This document shows positions 34,106-43,524 of a DNA stretch of 64,000 nt, in pieces. The DNA lies in contig CM051514.1 of assembly GCA_028015205.1 (NCBI GenBank), positions 28,350,150-28,414,149 on the forward strand, read 5' to 3'. This DNA comes from Mytilisepta virgata. Taxonomy: Eukaryota; Mollusca; Bivalvia; Mytilida; Mytilidae. The notes below the pieces were generated by a model, which had not been told where the DNA came from, ran no database searches, and saw only the letters and a list, made by a program, of their open reading frames with translations. The position numbers and the translations under genes were made by a program. Numbering within the stretch: position 1 is the first letter of the stretch; every line of letters starts with the position of its first letter.

Positions 34106-37100
34106 CTAGTGGTGGTTTACTATCTGTAAAATGGTCAGGGCAGCATCCTTCTCTAGTCCTGCAAATAAAGGGGTGTTAGCTAAAGAAGAAATATAATCTG
34201 CCTTTTGCTTCCATTCCGGAGTTGGTACAGAAATAGCAGCTTTGCTGGTCTCGTATTCTCCAGAGGAGATCCATGCTGGTGGTCGTCTTTCTCTTACTGA
34301 TCTTCTGACCGGTACTGGTGGTGTTGTAGCAACCTGAGGTGTCTCTTTCTCAACAACAGGTGTATCTTCCTGTACTTCATTCACCTCAGCAGTGTCGGAA
34401 GCGCTTCCTTCAGCCGTCTCCATTTCCGGCCCTTGGCTGTCATCGGGTTGGGCGTCCCCAAGTGGAATAGAGACATCATGTACTGGTTCTACTTCATCAG
34501 CTGTTGGTTCCTCAGTGAGAGATACTTCACTGTCAACGCTCCTTTCCAGTACATAAACAACTTCATCTTCAGATTCATCGGATGACTCATCTGTGTCTGA
34601 AGTTACCGTCCGGTCTTGTGCTGCTTGTTTCTTCTGTTGTCTTGTTCTTGGTCTTGGTACGGGCTTTGGCTTTGATGGTTGAGTATCCTGTTCTCTGATG
34701 AATCCTACTGGTAGTAATAGGTTTCTGTGGAGAATTCTCATTTTTCCTACTCCATCTTCTCTCATTACGCTGAAAACAGGAATATCTGGATTTGGCTGAT
34801 CCATGACTACATAAGGAACATCCTCCCATTTGTCAGCCAGTTTGTGCTTTCCATCATGTGCCACTATTTTCACTAATACTCTGTCACCCTTTTGGACTGC
34901 TGCACCTCGGACTCTGAGATCATAGTCTTCCTTCTGTTTTGACTGGGCTTTTCTGGATGTTTCTGCTGCAAGCTTGTAAGCATGGGTAAGTCGGTCTCTA
35001 AGTTCCTTCACATACTTACTGGATGGTAACTTGGCATCTTGGTGTAATCCAAAAGCTAAGTCAATGGGAAGTCTTGGGTGTCTCCCGAACATCAAGAAGT
35101 ACGGTGCAACTCCTGTTGTCTCATGGCGAGTGCAGTTGTATGCGTGTACTATGGCTGGCACATATGCTTTCCAGTTGGCCTTCTGTTGTGGGTTGAGTGT
35201 TCCAAGCATTCCAAGTAAGGTGCGGTTGAATCTTTCGCACATTCCGTTTCCCATCGGGTGGTAGCTTGTAGTTCTGGATTTCTTCATGCCTGTGAGTGTG
35301 CACAACTCTTTGATTACCTGGCTTTCAAAGTTGGCTCCCTGGTCCGAGTGGATCCTTTGAGGTATGCCATAGTGGACTATAAAGCTGTCAAAGAGTGCTT
35401 GTGCTGTGGTTCTTGCAGTCTGGTTCTTAGTTGTAATGGCCTGTGCATATCTAGTAAAGTGATCCGTTATCACTAGGATGTGCTGGTGTCCACCTTTAGA
35501 TTGCTCCAGGGTAAGGAAGTCCAAACATACAAGTTCCAACGGGAATTGTGTGGTGATGTTTACCAGTGGTGCACGCTGATTGGTTGGCGTCTTCCTCTTA
35601 ATGCATCTGCCACAGTGACTGATCCATTTCTCCACATCGTTGTCCATACCGGGCCAATAAAAGCGGTCACGGATAAGTGAAAGTGTCCTATCCTTTCCCG
35701 GATGACCCATGTCGTTGTGGAGTGCTTCCAAAACTGTGTTGACATGTGCAGATGGTAATAACAGTTGATGTTTCCTGTCTTCACCGATGATCACGTCTCT
35801 GTATAGTACACCATTTTCCAGACTGAGGTGATGAAACTGTCGCAATAGTGGTGTGGTTCCTACTTCTGCAACTGTTGGTTTCTTTCCCTCTTTCACATAG
35901 TGGAAAAATGGTTGAATGGTGGTATCCATAGCTTGAACTTTGGCCCAATCTATCATTCCTTCTAAAGTGTCTTCACCTTCATCAGATGGTAGTGCGTCTG
36001 GTTTTACTGCTAAACTTTCGACCAATGTTGAAGGTAGAACTGAGTTGCAAATGGCTTGAACAGACTCTATGGAGATGCTCTCTCTGTTGTTGGAATCTGT
36101 GTCACTTGGCTGTGGAATACGGCTAAGTGCATCTGCGTCTCCGTTCTTTTTGCCAGGTCTGTACAGAATTTCAAAATCGAAAGCAGCAAGGGCAGCTAAC
36201 CATCTGTGGCCAGTGGCATCAAGCTTTGCAGAGGTAAGCACATAGGTGATGGGATTGTTGTCAGTCCAAACTGTAAATCTTGTGCCGTATAAGTAGTCCC
36301 TGAATTTGTCACAGACAGCCCACTTCAAAGCCAGAAACTCCAGCTTATGTGGTGGGTATCTCTTCTCTGACTTCGTTAGTCCTCTGCTAGCGTAGCTGAT
36401 GACTTTCTTGACTCCATTCTGTACCTGATACAGGACGGCTCCCAACGCTATTCCGGAGGCATCTGTATGCAGCTCAAACGGAAGTTGACTGTTGGCGTAA
36501 CCCAAAATTGGAGCAGATACTAAATGGTGTTTCAGCTTTTCAAAGGCTTGGTCCTGTTCAGTTCCCCAATGCCATGGTTTCTGTGTACTCTTCTTGGATT
36601 TCTTTGCTGTAGGATTCGGCAGTAAGTCGCACAGTGGTCTGCTTATCTGACTGAACTGGTGAATGAAGCGGCGATAGTAGCCTACGAATCCTAAGAATCT
36701 TCTGACATCTTCTGGGCTAGTTGGTTTTGGCCAATTCATCACTTTTTCTGTCTTATCTGGATCAATCTCGACACCATCGGCTGATACTACATGTCCGACG
36801 TATTTGACTTTCCTCTTGAAGAACGAACATTTGTCCGGAGAGAGCTTCAAGTTGGCTTGGCGTAATCTGTCAAACACAAGGTGAAGATTTTCTAGGTGTT
36901 CTTCGTATGTTCTACCAAAGATGATGACGTCATCTATGAAGATGCAGCAAATCTTTAAATGGAGATCAGAAAGGCAATCCTCCATCATTCTCTGGTAGGT
37001 TGCTGGTGAATTGGTCAATCCAAATGGCATTCTGTTATATTCATAGAATCCAAGTGGTCCCACAGTAAATGCGGTTCTCTCTTTATGCTGTTCTAAAAGC

Positions 37101-38344
37101 TCTATTTGGTAATATCCACTTTTCATGTCGACTGTGCTGAAGAAGGTGCTGCCATCCAGTGAGTCTAGTAGTTCTTCGACCCTCGGAAGTGCGTAACTAT
37201 CTTTTTTTGTTAATCTGTTTAACTGACGAAAATCGACACAGAGCCTAAGTTTACCATTCTTCTTCCTTACTAGAACAACATTTGAGGCCCAGGGACTGTG
37301 TGATGGTCTGATGGTCCCAGCTGATAGTAAATGTCGAAGATGTTCTTTGACCTCATCATACATGGCTGGTGGAATTCGCCTGTATCGTTGTTTGAATGGC
37401 TTCTCATCAATTAAATCTATTCTGTGTTTTACTGTGGTGTGTCCAATGTCTTCATCATCTTTTGCAAATATATCCTCATATGATGTTATCAAGTTGATGC
37501 CTTCTTCAAGTTGTTGTTCTGTCAAGTCACTCTTGGTTATTTCTATCTGATCAAGTACTGAAGTAGATGTTGTTGTTGAATGATGTTGTTCTTCAATAGT
37601 CACTGGTTGGATCTCACATAGAACAGCTTTGGGTGGAATAGTAATAGTTCTGGTGGTTAAATTTGCAATCTGTATGTTTAGTATTCCATTCTGTTGGTAT
37701 CTGTATTCTATAAGTTCAGGTGCAATCTCTAAGTCTTTCCAATTAGGCTGAAGTTCTGATGAGTGTAACATGGCAGATGTTCTCTTGTATGGTATTTCTT
37801 TTTCTGTGTAACCAGGTATCTGCACGGTGGTATTTGGCTTAATGGTTACTGGATTCCTAACTGCATTCTTGATAATTGCTAATTTGTTGTGGTTCCGGAC
37901 AAGTTCTTTCTCTCTCAGTAAGATGGATCTGAATGTCAAATACCAGGGTGTTGTTAAATCACTGGATTGTAAGAATCTGTTTCCAAATGTTTCTTTGTAG
38001 GTGTCGATGATGGATTGCAGAATATTTGTTCCAAGTAGTAATGGTACTTCTTTGTTGTAGTTACTGTCAGGAATAACAAGTAGGATGCACTTGAAGAAGC
38101 TATCATGGTGTGGTATTGACAACTCTGTTTCTATGTAACCTTGGTATGGAAGTTGTTGTCCTCCATCGCATTCAATATCCAGGATCTTGCTGATACTAAG
38201 CAGTGGTATGTGGGAAAGGTGTTGTCTGTAGTAGCTTTCACTAACAGTCGATACTGTGGATCCTGTATCTAATAGTGTCTTTATTGTTTCTCCATTAAGT
38301 ACAACTTCACTTTCGGTAGGCTTTCCAAATAATCCAGGTGGCAC
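34106..38344 (-). CDS. pol: Ty3/gypsy Pol polyprotein
   Basis: An uninterrupted frame of 1412 codons; the open frame extends further upstream into gag. Domains in order: aspartic protease with DTG at 26-28; reverse transcriptase with the catalytic FIDD at 469-472; RNase H with HTDASG (Asp 628); and integrase. The integrase has an HHCC zinc site (H876, H881, C911, C914) and a catalytic triad D942, D1001, E1037, with the usual 35-residue D-E spacing. The C-terminal 300 residues are acidic and Pro-rich, with no recognised domain. The first codon of the listed frame is GTG, not ATG. Pol is therefore most likely made only as a Gag-Pol fusion by -1 frameshifting at 38419-38425. All catalytic residues are present, so the enzyme may be functional. 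Confidence 0.93.
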   Translation of the reverse strand: MPPGLFGKPTESEVVLNGETIKTLLDTGSTVSTVSESYYRQHLSHIPLLSISKILDIECDGGQQLPYQGYIETELSIPHHDSFFKCILLVIPDSNYNKEVPLLLGTNILQSIIDTYKETFGNRFLQSSDLTTPWYLTFRSILLREKELVRNHNKLAIIKNAVRNPVTIKPNTTVQIPGYTEKEIPYKRTSAMLHSSELQPNWKDLEIAPELIEYRYQQNGILNIQIANLTTRTITIPPKAVLCEIQPVTIEEQHHSTTTSTSVLDQIEITKSDLTEQQLEEGINLITSYEDIFAKDDEDIGHTTVKHRIDLIDEKPFKQRYRRIPPAMYDEVKEHLRHLLSAGTIRPSHSPWASNVVLVRKKNGKLRLCVDFRQLNRLTKKDSYALPRVEELLDSLDGSTFFSTVDMKSGYYQIELLEQHKERTAFTVGPLGFYEYNRMPFGLTNSPATYQRMMEDCLSDLHLKICCIFIDDVIIFGRTYEEHLENLHLVFDRLRQANLKLSPDKCSFFKRKVKYVGHVVSADGVEIDPDKTEKVMNWPKPTSPEDVRRFLGFVGYYRRFIHQFSQISRPLCDLLPNPTAKKSKKSTQKPWHWGTEQDQAFEKLKHHLVSAPILGYANSQLPFELHTDASGIALGAVLYQVQNGVKKVISYASRGLTKSEKRYPPHKLEFLALKWAVCDKFRDYLYGTRFTVWTDNNPITYVLTSAKLDATGHRWLAALAAFDFEILYRPGKKNGDADALSRIPQPSDTDSNNRESISIESVQAICNSVLPSTLVESLAVKPDALPSDEGEDTLEGMIDWAKVQAMDTTIQPFFHYVKEGKKPTVAEVGTTPLLRQFHHLSLENGVLYRDVIIGEDRKHQLLLPSAHVNTVLEALHNDMGHPGKDRTLSLIRDRFYWPGMDNDVEKWISHCGRCIKRKTPTNQRAPLVNITTQFPLELVCLDFLTLEQSKGGHQHILVITDHFTRYAQAITTKNQTARTTAQALFDSFIVHYGIPQRIHSDQGANFESQVIKELCTLTGMKKSRTTSYHPMGNGMCERFNRTLLGMLGTLNPQQKANWKAYVPAIVHAYNCTRHETTGVAPYFLMFGRHPRLPIDLAFGLHQDAKLPSSKYVKELRDRLTHAYKLAAETSRKAQSKQKEDYDLRVRGAAVQKGDRVLVKIVAHDGKHKLADKWEDVPYVVMDQPNPDIPVFSVMREDGVGKMRILHRNLLLPVGFIREQDTQPSKPKPVPRPRTRQQKKQAAQDRTVTSDTDESSDESEDEVVYVLERSVDSEVSLTEEPTADEVEPVHDVSIPLGDAQPDDSQGPEMETAEGSASDTAEVNEVQEDTPVVEKETPQVATTPPVPVRRSVRERRPPAWISSGEYETSKAAISVPTPEWKQKADYISSLANTPLFAGLEKDAALTILQIVNHH

Positions 38345-38381
38345 AGTTGTAGTTCTTTCAGGACCATTGGTTAATGCATGT

Positions 38382-38425
38382 AAGCCTAGTGGTGGCCCTT
38401 CCCCATAGGCTTCTGTGAGTTTAAA
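38382..38425 (-). promoter_or_regulatory. Programmed -1 frameshift signal
   Basis: On the element's strand, the heptamer T TTA AAC (38425-38419) is in the gag frame as X XXY YYZ, the classic slippery form. A 6-nt spacer TCACAG follows. Then comes a hairpin with a perfect 7-bp stem, AAGCCTA (38412-38406) with TAGGCTT (38388-38382), extendable by TGG/CCA across a one-base bulge. The gag stop codon TAG (38388-38386) lies in the 3' arm. The -1 frame is open from the heptamer into pol. The seen sequence fits the established rule for -1 sites; function is inferred. Confidence 0.8.
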
Positions 38426-39486
38426 GGCTTGATGTCCTCAGCTGGTACTCTACATCCCTTCTTGATATGGCCTATCTGTCCACATCTGTAGCATTTCACC
38501 ACTCTCTTGTTGTCAGTACTTGGTGTAGTCTGTGGTGTTTGGTACTGTTGTGGTCTACTCTGCCATCTCTGTTTGTGAGGTTGGTTTCTATATGTGCCCT
38601 GTCTAGTGTATGTTCTTTCTTTCTCTTTATCTTGTTCCCATTTGTCCATTCTGGTACTCAGTTGTTTAATTAGACCTTTGACTTCTTCCATGTCTGATTG
38701 TTGTTGACTTTGAGCTTCAGCTGCTGCTTTAGCTGGCTGAGTCTTGGTAGTGGATGGTTGTCTTTCAAGATGGTCATTTTCTATCTGCCGCAAGGCTACC
38801 CTAAGAGCATCAAAGTCATCGATGGCATCATATTTATGGCCGGATATATCTTTGAGTGATGGCTTAAGTCCGGTCCAGAGCATGGAATGTAGCATACCAT
38901 TCACTTCTTTGTGGTGTACAAGTCCCTTGGCTACAGCTTTTCCAATGATGTCTTCTAATCTGCAACTCCAGTTGGTAACATTCTCATCATCTCGCTGTCT
39001 AGCTCCATAAAATTCGACCAAGAGTTCCTCTTTCTTTTCAACATCACCATATACGCTGTCAAGTTTGTTGAGTATTTCTGGGACTGATGCTTTGGGTCCT
39101 AGTCGCATGGCAACTCTACCAGCTTCTCCTTTGAGTGAACGTCTAATTGCTTGTGAGATGTTTTCTGGTTCATAGATCTTCTCTGATAGTAAACAGCAGA
39201 CTTCATATCTCCAAAGGTCATAAGTGGTTTCATTCTTCAAGTTTTGTCCAGAAAAGGTGGATATCTTCGGTGGTTCTCTCATCTTTGGTACTGGTATAAA
39301 CTCTTTTTGCTTAACAGGCGGTTCGGTCTTTTCTTCTTTTGCTGGTAACCCTCCAGTACTAGTTAAGTATTCCAACATCCATTGTTTCAGTTGTTCTGGA
39401 TTTTCAGCTGTTGGTGTAATGTTGGCTTCCTGTAAGGTCTTTAGTAGGGCCTGGTATTCTTTGGGTACTTTATCTTCTTCAGACAT
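38386..39486 (-). CDS. gag: Ty3/gypsy Gag
   Basis: An intact 366-codon frame from ATG to TAG. It forms the particle that packages the element's RNA. The middle part (about residues 80-230) has the helical capsid-like pattern of Ty3/gypsy Gag, with W..R.E and Y..LYG-like spacing of aromatic residues. A Gln-rich linker is followed by a CCHC zinc knuckle, C332-x2-C335-x4-H340-x4-C345, which binds nucleic acid. The slippery heptamer lies 10 codons before the stop, so a share of ribosomes would continue into pol. Confidence 0.9.
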   Translation of the reverse strand: MSEEDKVPKEYQALLKTLQEANITPTAENPEQLKQWMLEYLTSTGGLPAKEEKTEPPVKQKEFIPVPKMREPPKISTFSGQNLKNETTYDLWRYEVCCLLSEKIYEPENISQAIRRSLKGEAGRVAMRLGPKASVPEILNKLDSVYGDVEKKEELLVEFYGARQRDDENVTNWSCRLEDIIGKAVAKGLVHHKEVNGMLHSMLWTGLKPSLKDISGHKYDAIDDFDALRVALRQIENDHLERQPSTTKTQPAKAAAEAQSQQQSDMEEVKGLIKQLSTRMDKWEQDKEKERTYTRQGTYRNQPHKQRWQSRPQQYQTPQTTPSTDNKRVVKCYRCGQIGHIKKGCRVPAEDIKPLNSQKPMGKGHH

Positions 39487-41935
39487 ATCTGTAGTAATTG
39501 TATTGTAATCTTATAGGTATAACTAAATTGGATCTATACTCAGAAACAGGTAAGTATGGTATACAAGCTATCTACAAACTTGTGTTAATAACTAAGTCTA
39601 AAGTATATATATAGGTTGACTAAGTCTGAAATATAAGTTCAATATCTGAAAAGTAAATTCACAAATTCTAAACTATCAGATGGCTAAATCTGAAAATGAC
39701 TATGATTGAGAAAAAAATAATTGGACTAAGTCTACAAAGGTAATTTGACTAATTTTGTAAAAGTAAATAGACTAAGTCTGTAAAGACAAATAAATTAAAT
39801 CTGCAAATGTAAACTAAATATCTAACAAGACAAGTTGACTTGTGGACTAAGTCTGCAGAAATTGACTGACTATTTTACAAAGGGTAACTAAGCCTGAAAC
39901 AAATTGATTCAAATCTACAAAACTAAGTTGAGCCTGCAAAACAATATGGTTTGATCTGCAAAGCAAGTTTTAATAATATAGTCTGTCACTGCTAGCTATT
40001 ATTAATCTACAAAGGTAAGTATCTGTGGCTGCAAAATCAAAGTAACAACACTCTGCAAAGGTGAATAACCAGTGTGTAGATTCAAGCAGCTAACTGTCAG
40101 CAAAGGTAAGTAACTAAAGCTACAAATAAAATACAAAGGTAAGTAACAAAGGCTACAAAATCAAATCGACTGAATCTGAAAATCAATCATTTATCTGCCA
40201 ATTGTGTAATATGGAAGACTGAAAAGTAAAATTCTATTCAAGTCAATGAAAATTCTGGATATATACTGTTATCAATGAAACCAATTTCAATTTACAAATA
40301 AATGTACAGAATACAACGTCAAAGTTGACAAAATATATATCTGAAATGTAAATCAAAAGTTGGATATCAGGGGTAAACTGTTTTACAACCCTGAATATCA
40401 AATATCAATCACTATACAGACCTACCTGCTGCATACAATACCTAAACTTGGATGTAAATATTGTAAAGCTTATACGTTTACAATATTACTTCAAAAAGAA
40501 TAACAAACTACAAATATGTATAATCAATAATGGGGTAAAGTTGGGCAATGACAAAGTATGGCAACTAATAAACCAAAACTTTTCAACAACACAACAACCC
40601 AAGTCCAATAAATCAAAGTACACTTATCCTTATTACCTCCCTTTACTCGATATCAAAACCAAAGTAGATCAAATAGCAAAGTTGACGATGCCTATTAAGT
40701 ATTAGTAATGGGGGTGTACAAGGTTGTAGGTTAAGGAGTGCTAGTATAAGTTAAGGTTTGGGTATGTTAGATGGACATCATGCTCTCACGTCACACGTAT
40801 ACTGCGGTTGATTGTTATATTTTAAGTTTAAACTCGAAGTATTTAGACTTTATCAAGTATTAAGTTACTTCAAATGTATTAAACTTATTTAAATTTGAAT
40901 TTATTAATTCAGTTTAAGTTTAAGTCAATTACTAACACATCAGTATTAATTACAGTCTACATATAACATAAGTATAGATAATACAATATACTGTATTAAT
41001 CACAATTGACAATGCACAAAGTTAACTACATACACATAATACAAGACAACATTAAACAATATACCTTATGTCATAAAAGGAAAAGTTTATGTTGTTTATA
41101 TGTCAAGTATATGGGACTATATTCACTAGTGTATGTATCTAAGTATCAGGTACTAGTTATCAGGTAACTATGTTGTAACTATATTAGTGTGTGCAAGTTG
41201 TAATGCTTCAGCTGTATATGTGCCTTGTTCCTAGTCAAGATAGTTTGGTAACTATGTGTTGCTATGTTAAACTCTACATTGAATCAATCAATGTTAATTC
41301 CGAATACAGGCAAAATAGTTTAAGTCAAATTAACTTAAGACTTAAGTACCACCTACGTGTATGCGTGTATGCAAATCACAAAAAAAAATCAAAGTCGAAA
41401 GTGAAAGTACAATGTAAACAAATGTGGCTATAAATAGTACACTTCCGGTTGACCTCAACTGACCTCGACCTAACTTGACCTAGTGGGGGGGGGGGGGGGG
41501 GTCGGGTTTAAGTAATACTGTCTAAGTTTCAAAACCAAATATCAACACATTGTAGAAAAAAAAATTACAATGTATGCGGTATAATACAATGTACTATATA
41601 CTACTATCTATATGAATGTAAGACTATGCAAAAGTAAACATGTCTGTTTCAAACAATGTGTAAATTTCTAGCTAAGTATGTATAATTTAACACAAAGTAT
41701 GTCTAATAAACACAAATGTTTTACAAAGACAAGACATTAAACATAGACATGACACAAAACATTCACATTTACCATTTCTGTTGACTTGAACTTCAGTTAC
41801 TGTTCAGTTGTTGATATCTGGAATAACGGTAGTGCACTAAGGTCAATATCTGGAACGTGTTGTCTAGACATAAAGTTCGAAACACAAATTCATGTCGATG
41901 ATCATCAATCTCCACAGGATAAAGCTCTGATCAAT
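39487..41935 (-). other. Long leader of the LTR element with degenerate repeats
   Basis: This is the 2.4-kb region between primer-binding site and gag. It has no long frame. From about 39580 to 40180 the plus strand shows many copies of a degenerate motif like GACTAAGTCTG(C)AAAGGTAA, at irregular spacing of about 20-60 bp. A G17 tract lies at 41485-41501. Leader of this length is unusual for the group; it may hold packaging or splicing signals, which is inference. Confidence 0.7.
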
Positions 41936-41948
41936 ACGTTGGGCGCCA
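41936..41948 (-). promoter_or_regulatory. tRNA primer-binding site (tRNA-Lys type)
   Basis: On the element's strand TGGCGCCCAACGT lies four bases after the 5' LTR. TGG pairs with the CCA end of a tRNA, and the 13 bases match the start of the primer site used with tRNA-Lys(1,2). Minus-strand DNA synthesis would start here. Confidence 0.8.
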
Positions 41949-41952
41949 AAAA

Positions 41953-43518
41953 TGTAGCAGTGTCCTTGTGCAATAAACAAGTGACGAAATTCTCAGGGTC
42001 TGAGATTCTTTATTATATCAGAACATTATCAATAGGCATCAATTTTCACAAACAGTCATCTAAAGAACCCTGTAATAACAATAAAGTTTCATAAGTATAA
42101 ATTACTATAATTCAATATTCAACATATAACAATAAATATAAAATCAGTACAATAATTCGAGTGTAAGGAAAATAGTTTGTATCTTTTCCTTTACTTAAAA
42201 ATATTATTCAAAAATGCTATTTCATTTTAACAAAATGATAGTTAACCATTTTAAACGATTATTAAAAAGTGTACGTGATTTTCTGTATTCTAACGGTATC
42301 ATATTTTTACCATATTGTCAAGTACAAAAATATAACGGTTATCGGTCTGTTCGAATAGTAAAAATGTTAATTTTACTATTTAACAAATAAATTCATAATA
42401 ACATAAATAATAAAAATATTCGGCCTAGTGTAGTGCACACAAAAAAATACAATGCTTAATATATAGCACTAATAATACATAAAATCGGCACTAGACAGTA
42501 CATTCTACACAGTACAATACAAAACATACAAAACATAAAAATACATATATTTCACACAAAAACCTACCTCGCATGAGGTGCAAAGGTCAAGATACTGTAG
42601 TATACACAACTGGTGCTATGTAGCTCAGTAGATTCATCATTTTACATCAACCTGAAGATTATTATAAATTCATAACTAACTTGTTCATAATATAAAATAG
42701 GATTATCTCCCATTTATATGTATTTTACAACAATACACATAAATTTCAGTAATCAATGGGTTAAAATCTGTATCATACGCTCAAACAAACTAGTAAAATG
42801 CATTTACAAAGCTGATAAACTTACTTATTGACTTTTATAAACTTTTATGCTTAAATTGCAACATTCAAAAGTTTATCTCATCTTTTATCTATTTAAAACT
42901 ATTTAATTAGGTATTTAATCTGTTTAATTTTACGTTTATTTCATTCATTCATGACAAACACACACTGTTTCAGAACACTCTCTTTAAATTTCATACCTCT
43001 CTCAAACAATCAACTTTTACTCTGTTTTAAAATCTGGATTTAGGGAATATATTAACTAGTGATATTAGAAACTAAAGAAACTGACCTTTGAAATAGAAAT
43101 TGTCCAACTCCAAAGAATTATCAAAGTCTTCAAACACAAAAATGTTGACAATATAAACAAGGGAAAAAAATGGCTTCCTTCTTTCTCAAAGCTAACCAAG
43201 AATTGCCTCAAATTGGATATTCTAATAAAAGATTCCCGCCAAAAAGATATTTGACCAATAGAAACCAGGAAAAACCTTAAGAAAATATTTACTCCTGAAT
43301 GAACTAGCAAACGACAAAATAACTGTAATAGTTTAGTAGAACTGATTTATTGACAAAACAAATCTTGGAAACTGGCATAATTCATTTATAAAAATGAATT
43401 CTACTGAAAAAAAATAGAATTAAACAAATACATATCAAATTAATTCAAGAAAATCAGAATAAAATCACAATCTGGGAAATATCTACAAAATAAATAAAAT
43501 ATAGCTCTACCACACACT
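41953..43518 (-). repeat. 5' LTR of the Ty3/gypsy element
   Basis: 1566 bp, the same as the copy at 32498-34063 apart from about three single-base differences. It would contain the promoter and polyadenylation signals, which I cannot place with confidence. Confidence 0.93.
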
Positions 43519-43524
43519 TATATT

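Larger units (their letters stand above)
32498..43518 (-). mobile_element. Ty3/gypsy LTR retrotransposon, 11,021 bp
   Basis: A complete element: 5' LTR 41953-43518, primer-binding site 41936-41948, a 2.4-kb leader, gag 39486-38386, pol 38344-34106, polypurine tract near 34064-34075 and 3' LTR 32498-34063. The order protease, reverse transcriptase, RNase H, integrase identifies Ty3/gypsy. There is no env-like frame. The LTRs differ at only three positions that I can see, and both long frames are open, so the insertion is young and may still be active. It lies inside ORF2 of a LINE. The motif ATATT occurs at 32493-32497 and 43520-43524, directly or within one base of the LTR edges, consistent with a 5-bp target duplication. 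Confidence 0.93.

Noticed and set aside
34587..39508. Several plus- and minus-strand frames of 60-95 codons overlapping gag and pol
   Set aside because: Shadows of the long gag and pol frames in other frames; no motifs of their own.
43065..43310. 81-codon minus-strand frame in the 5' LTR
   Set aside because: Lies wholly in the LTR, is Phe/Ser-rich and is not open over the same span in the other LTR; chance frame.
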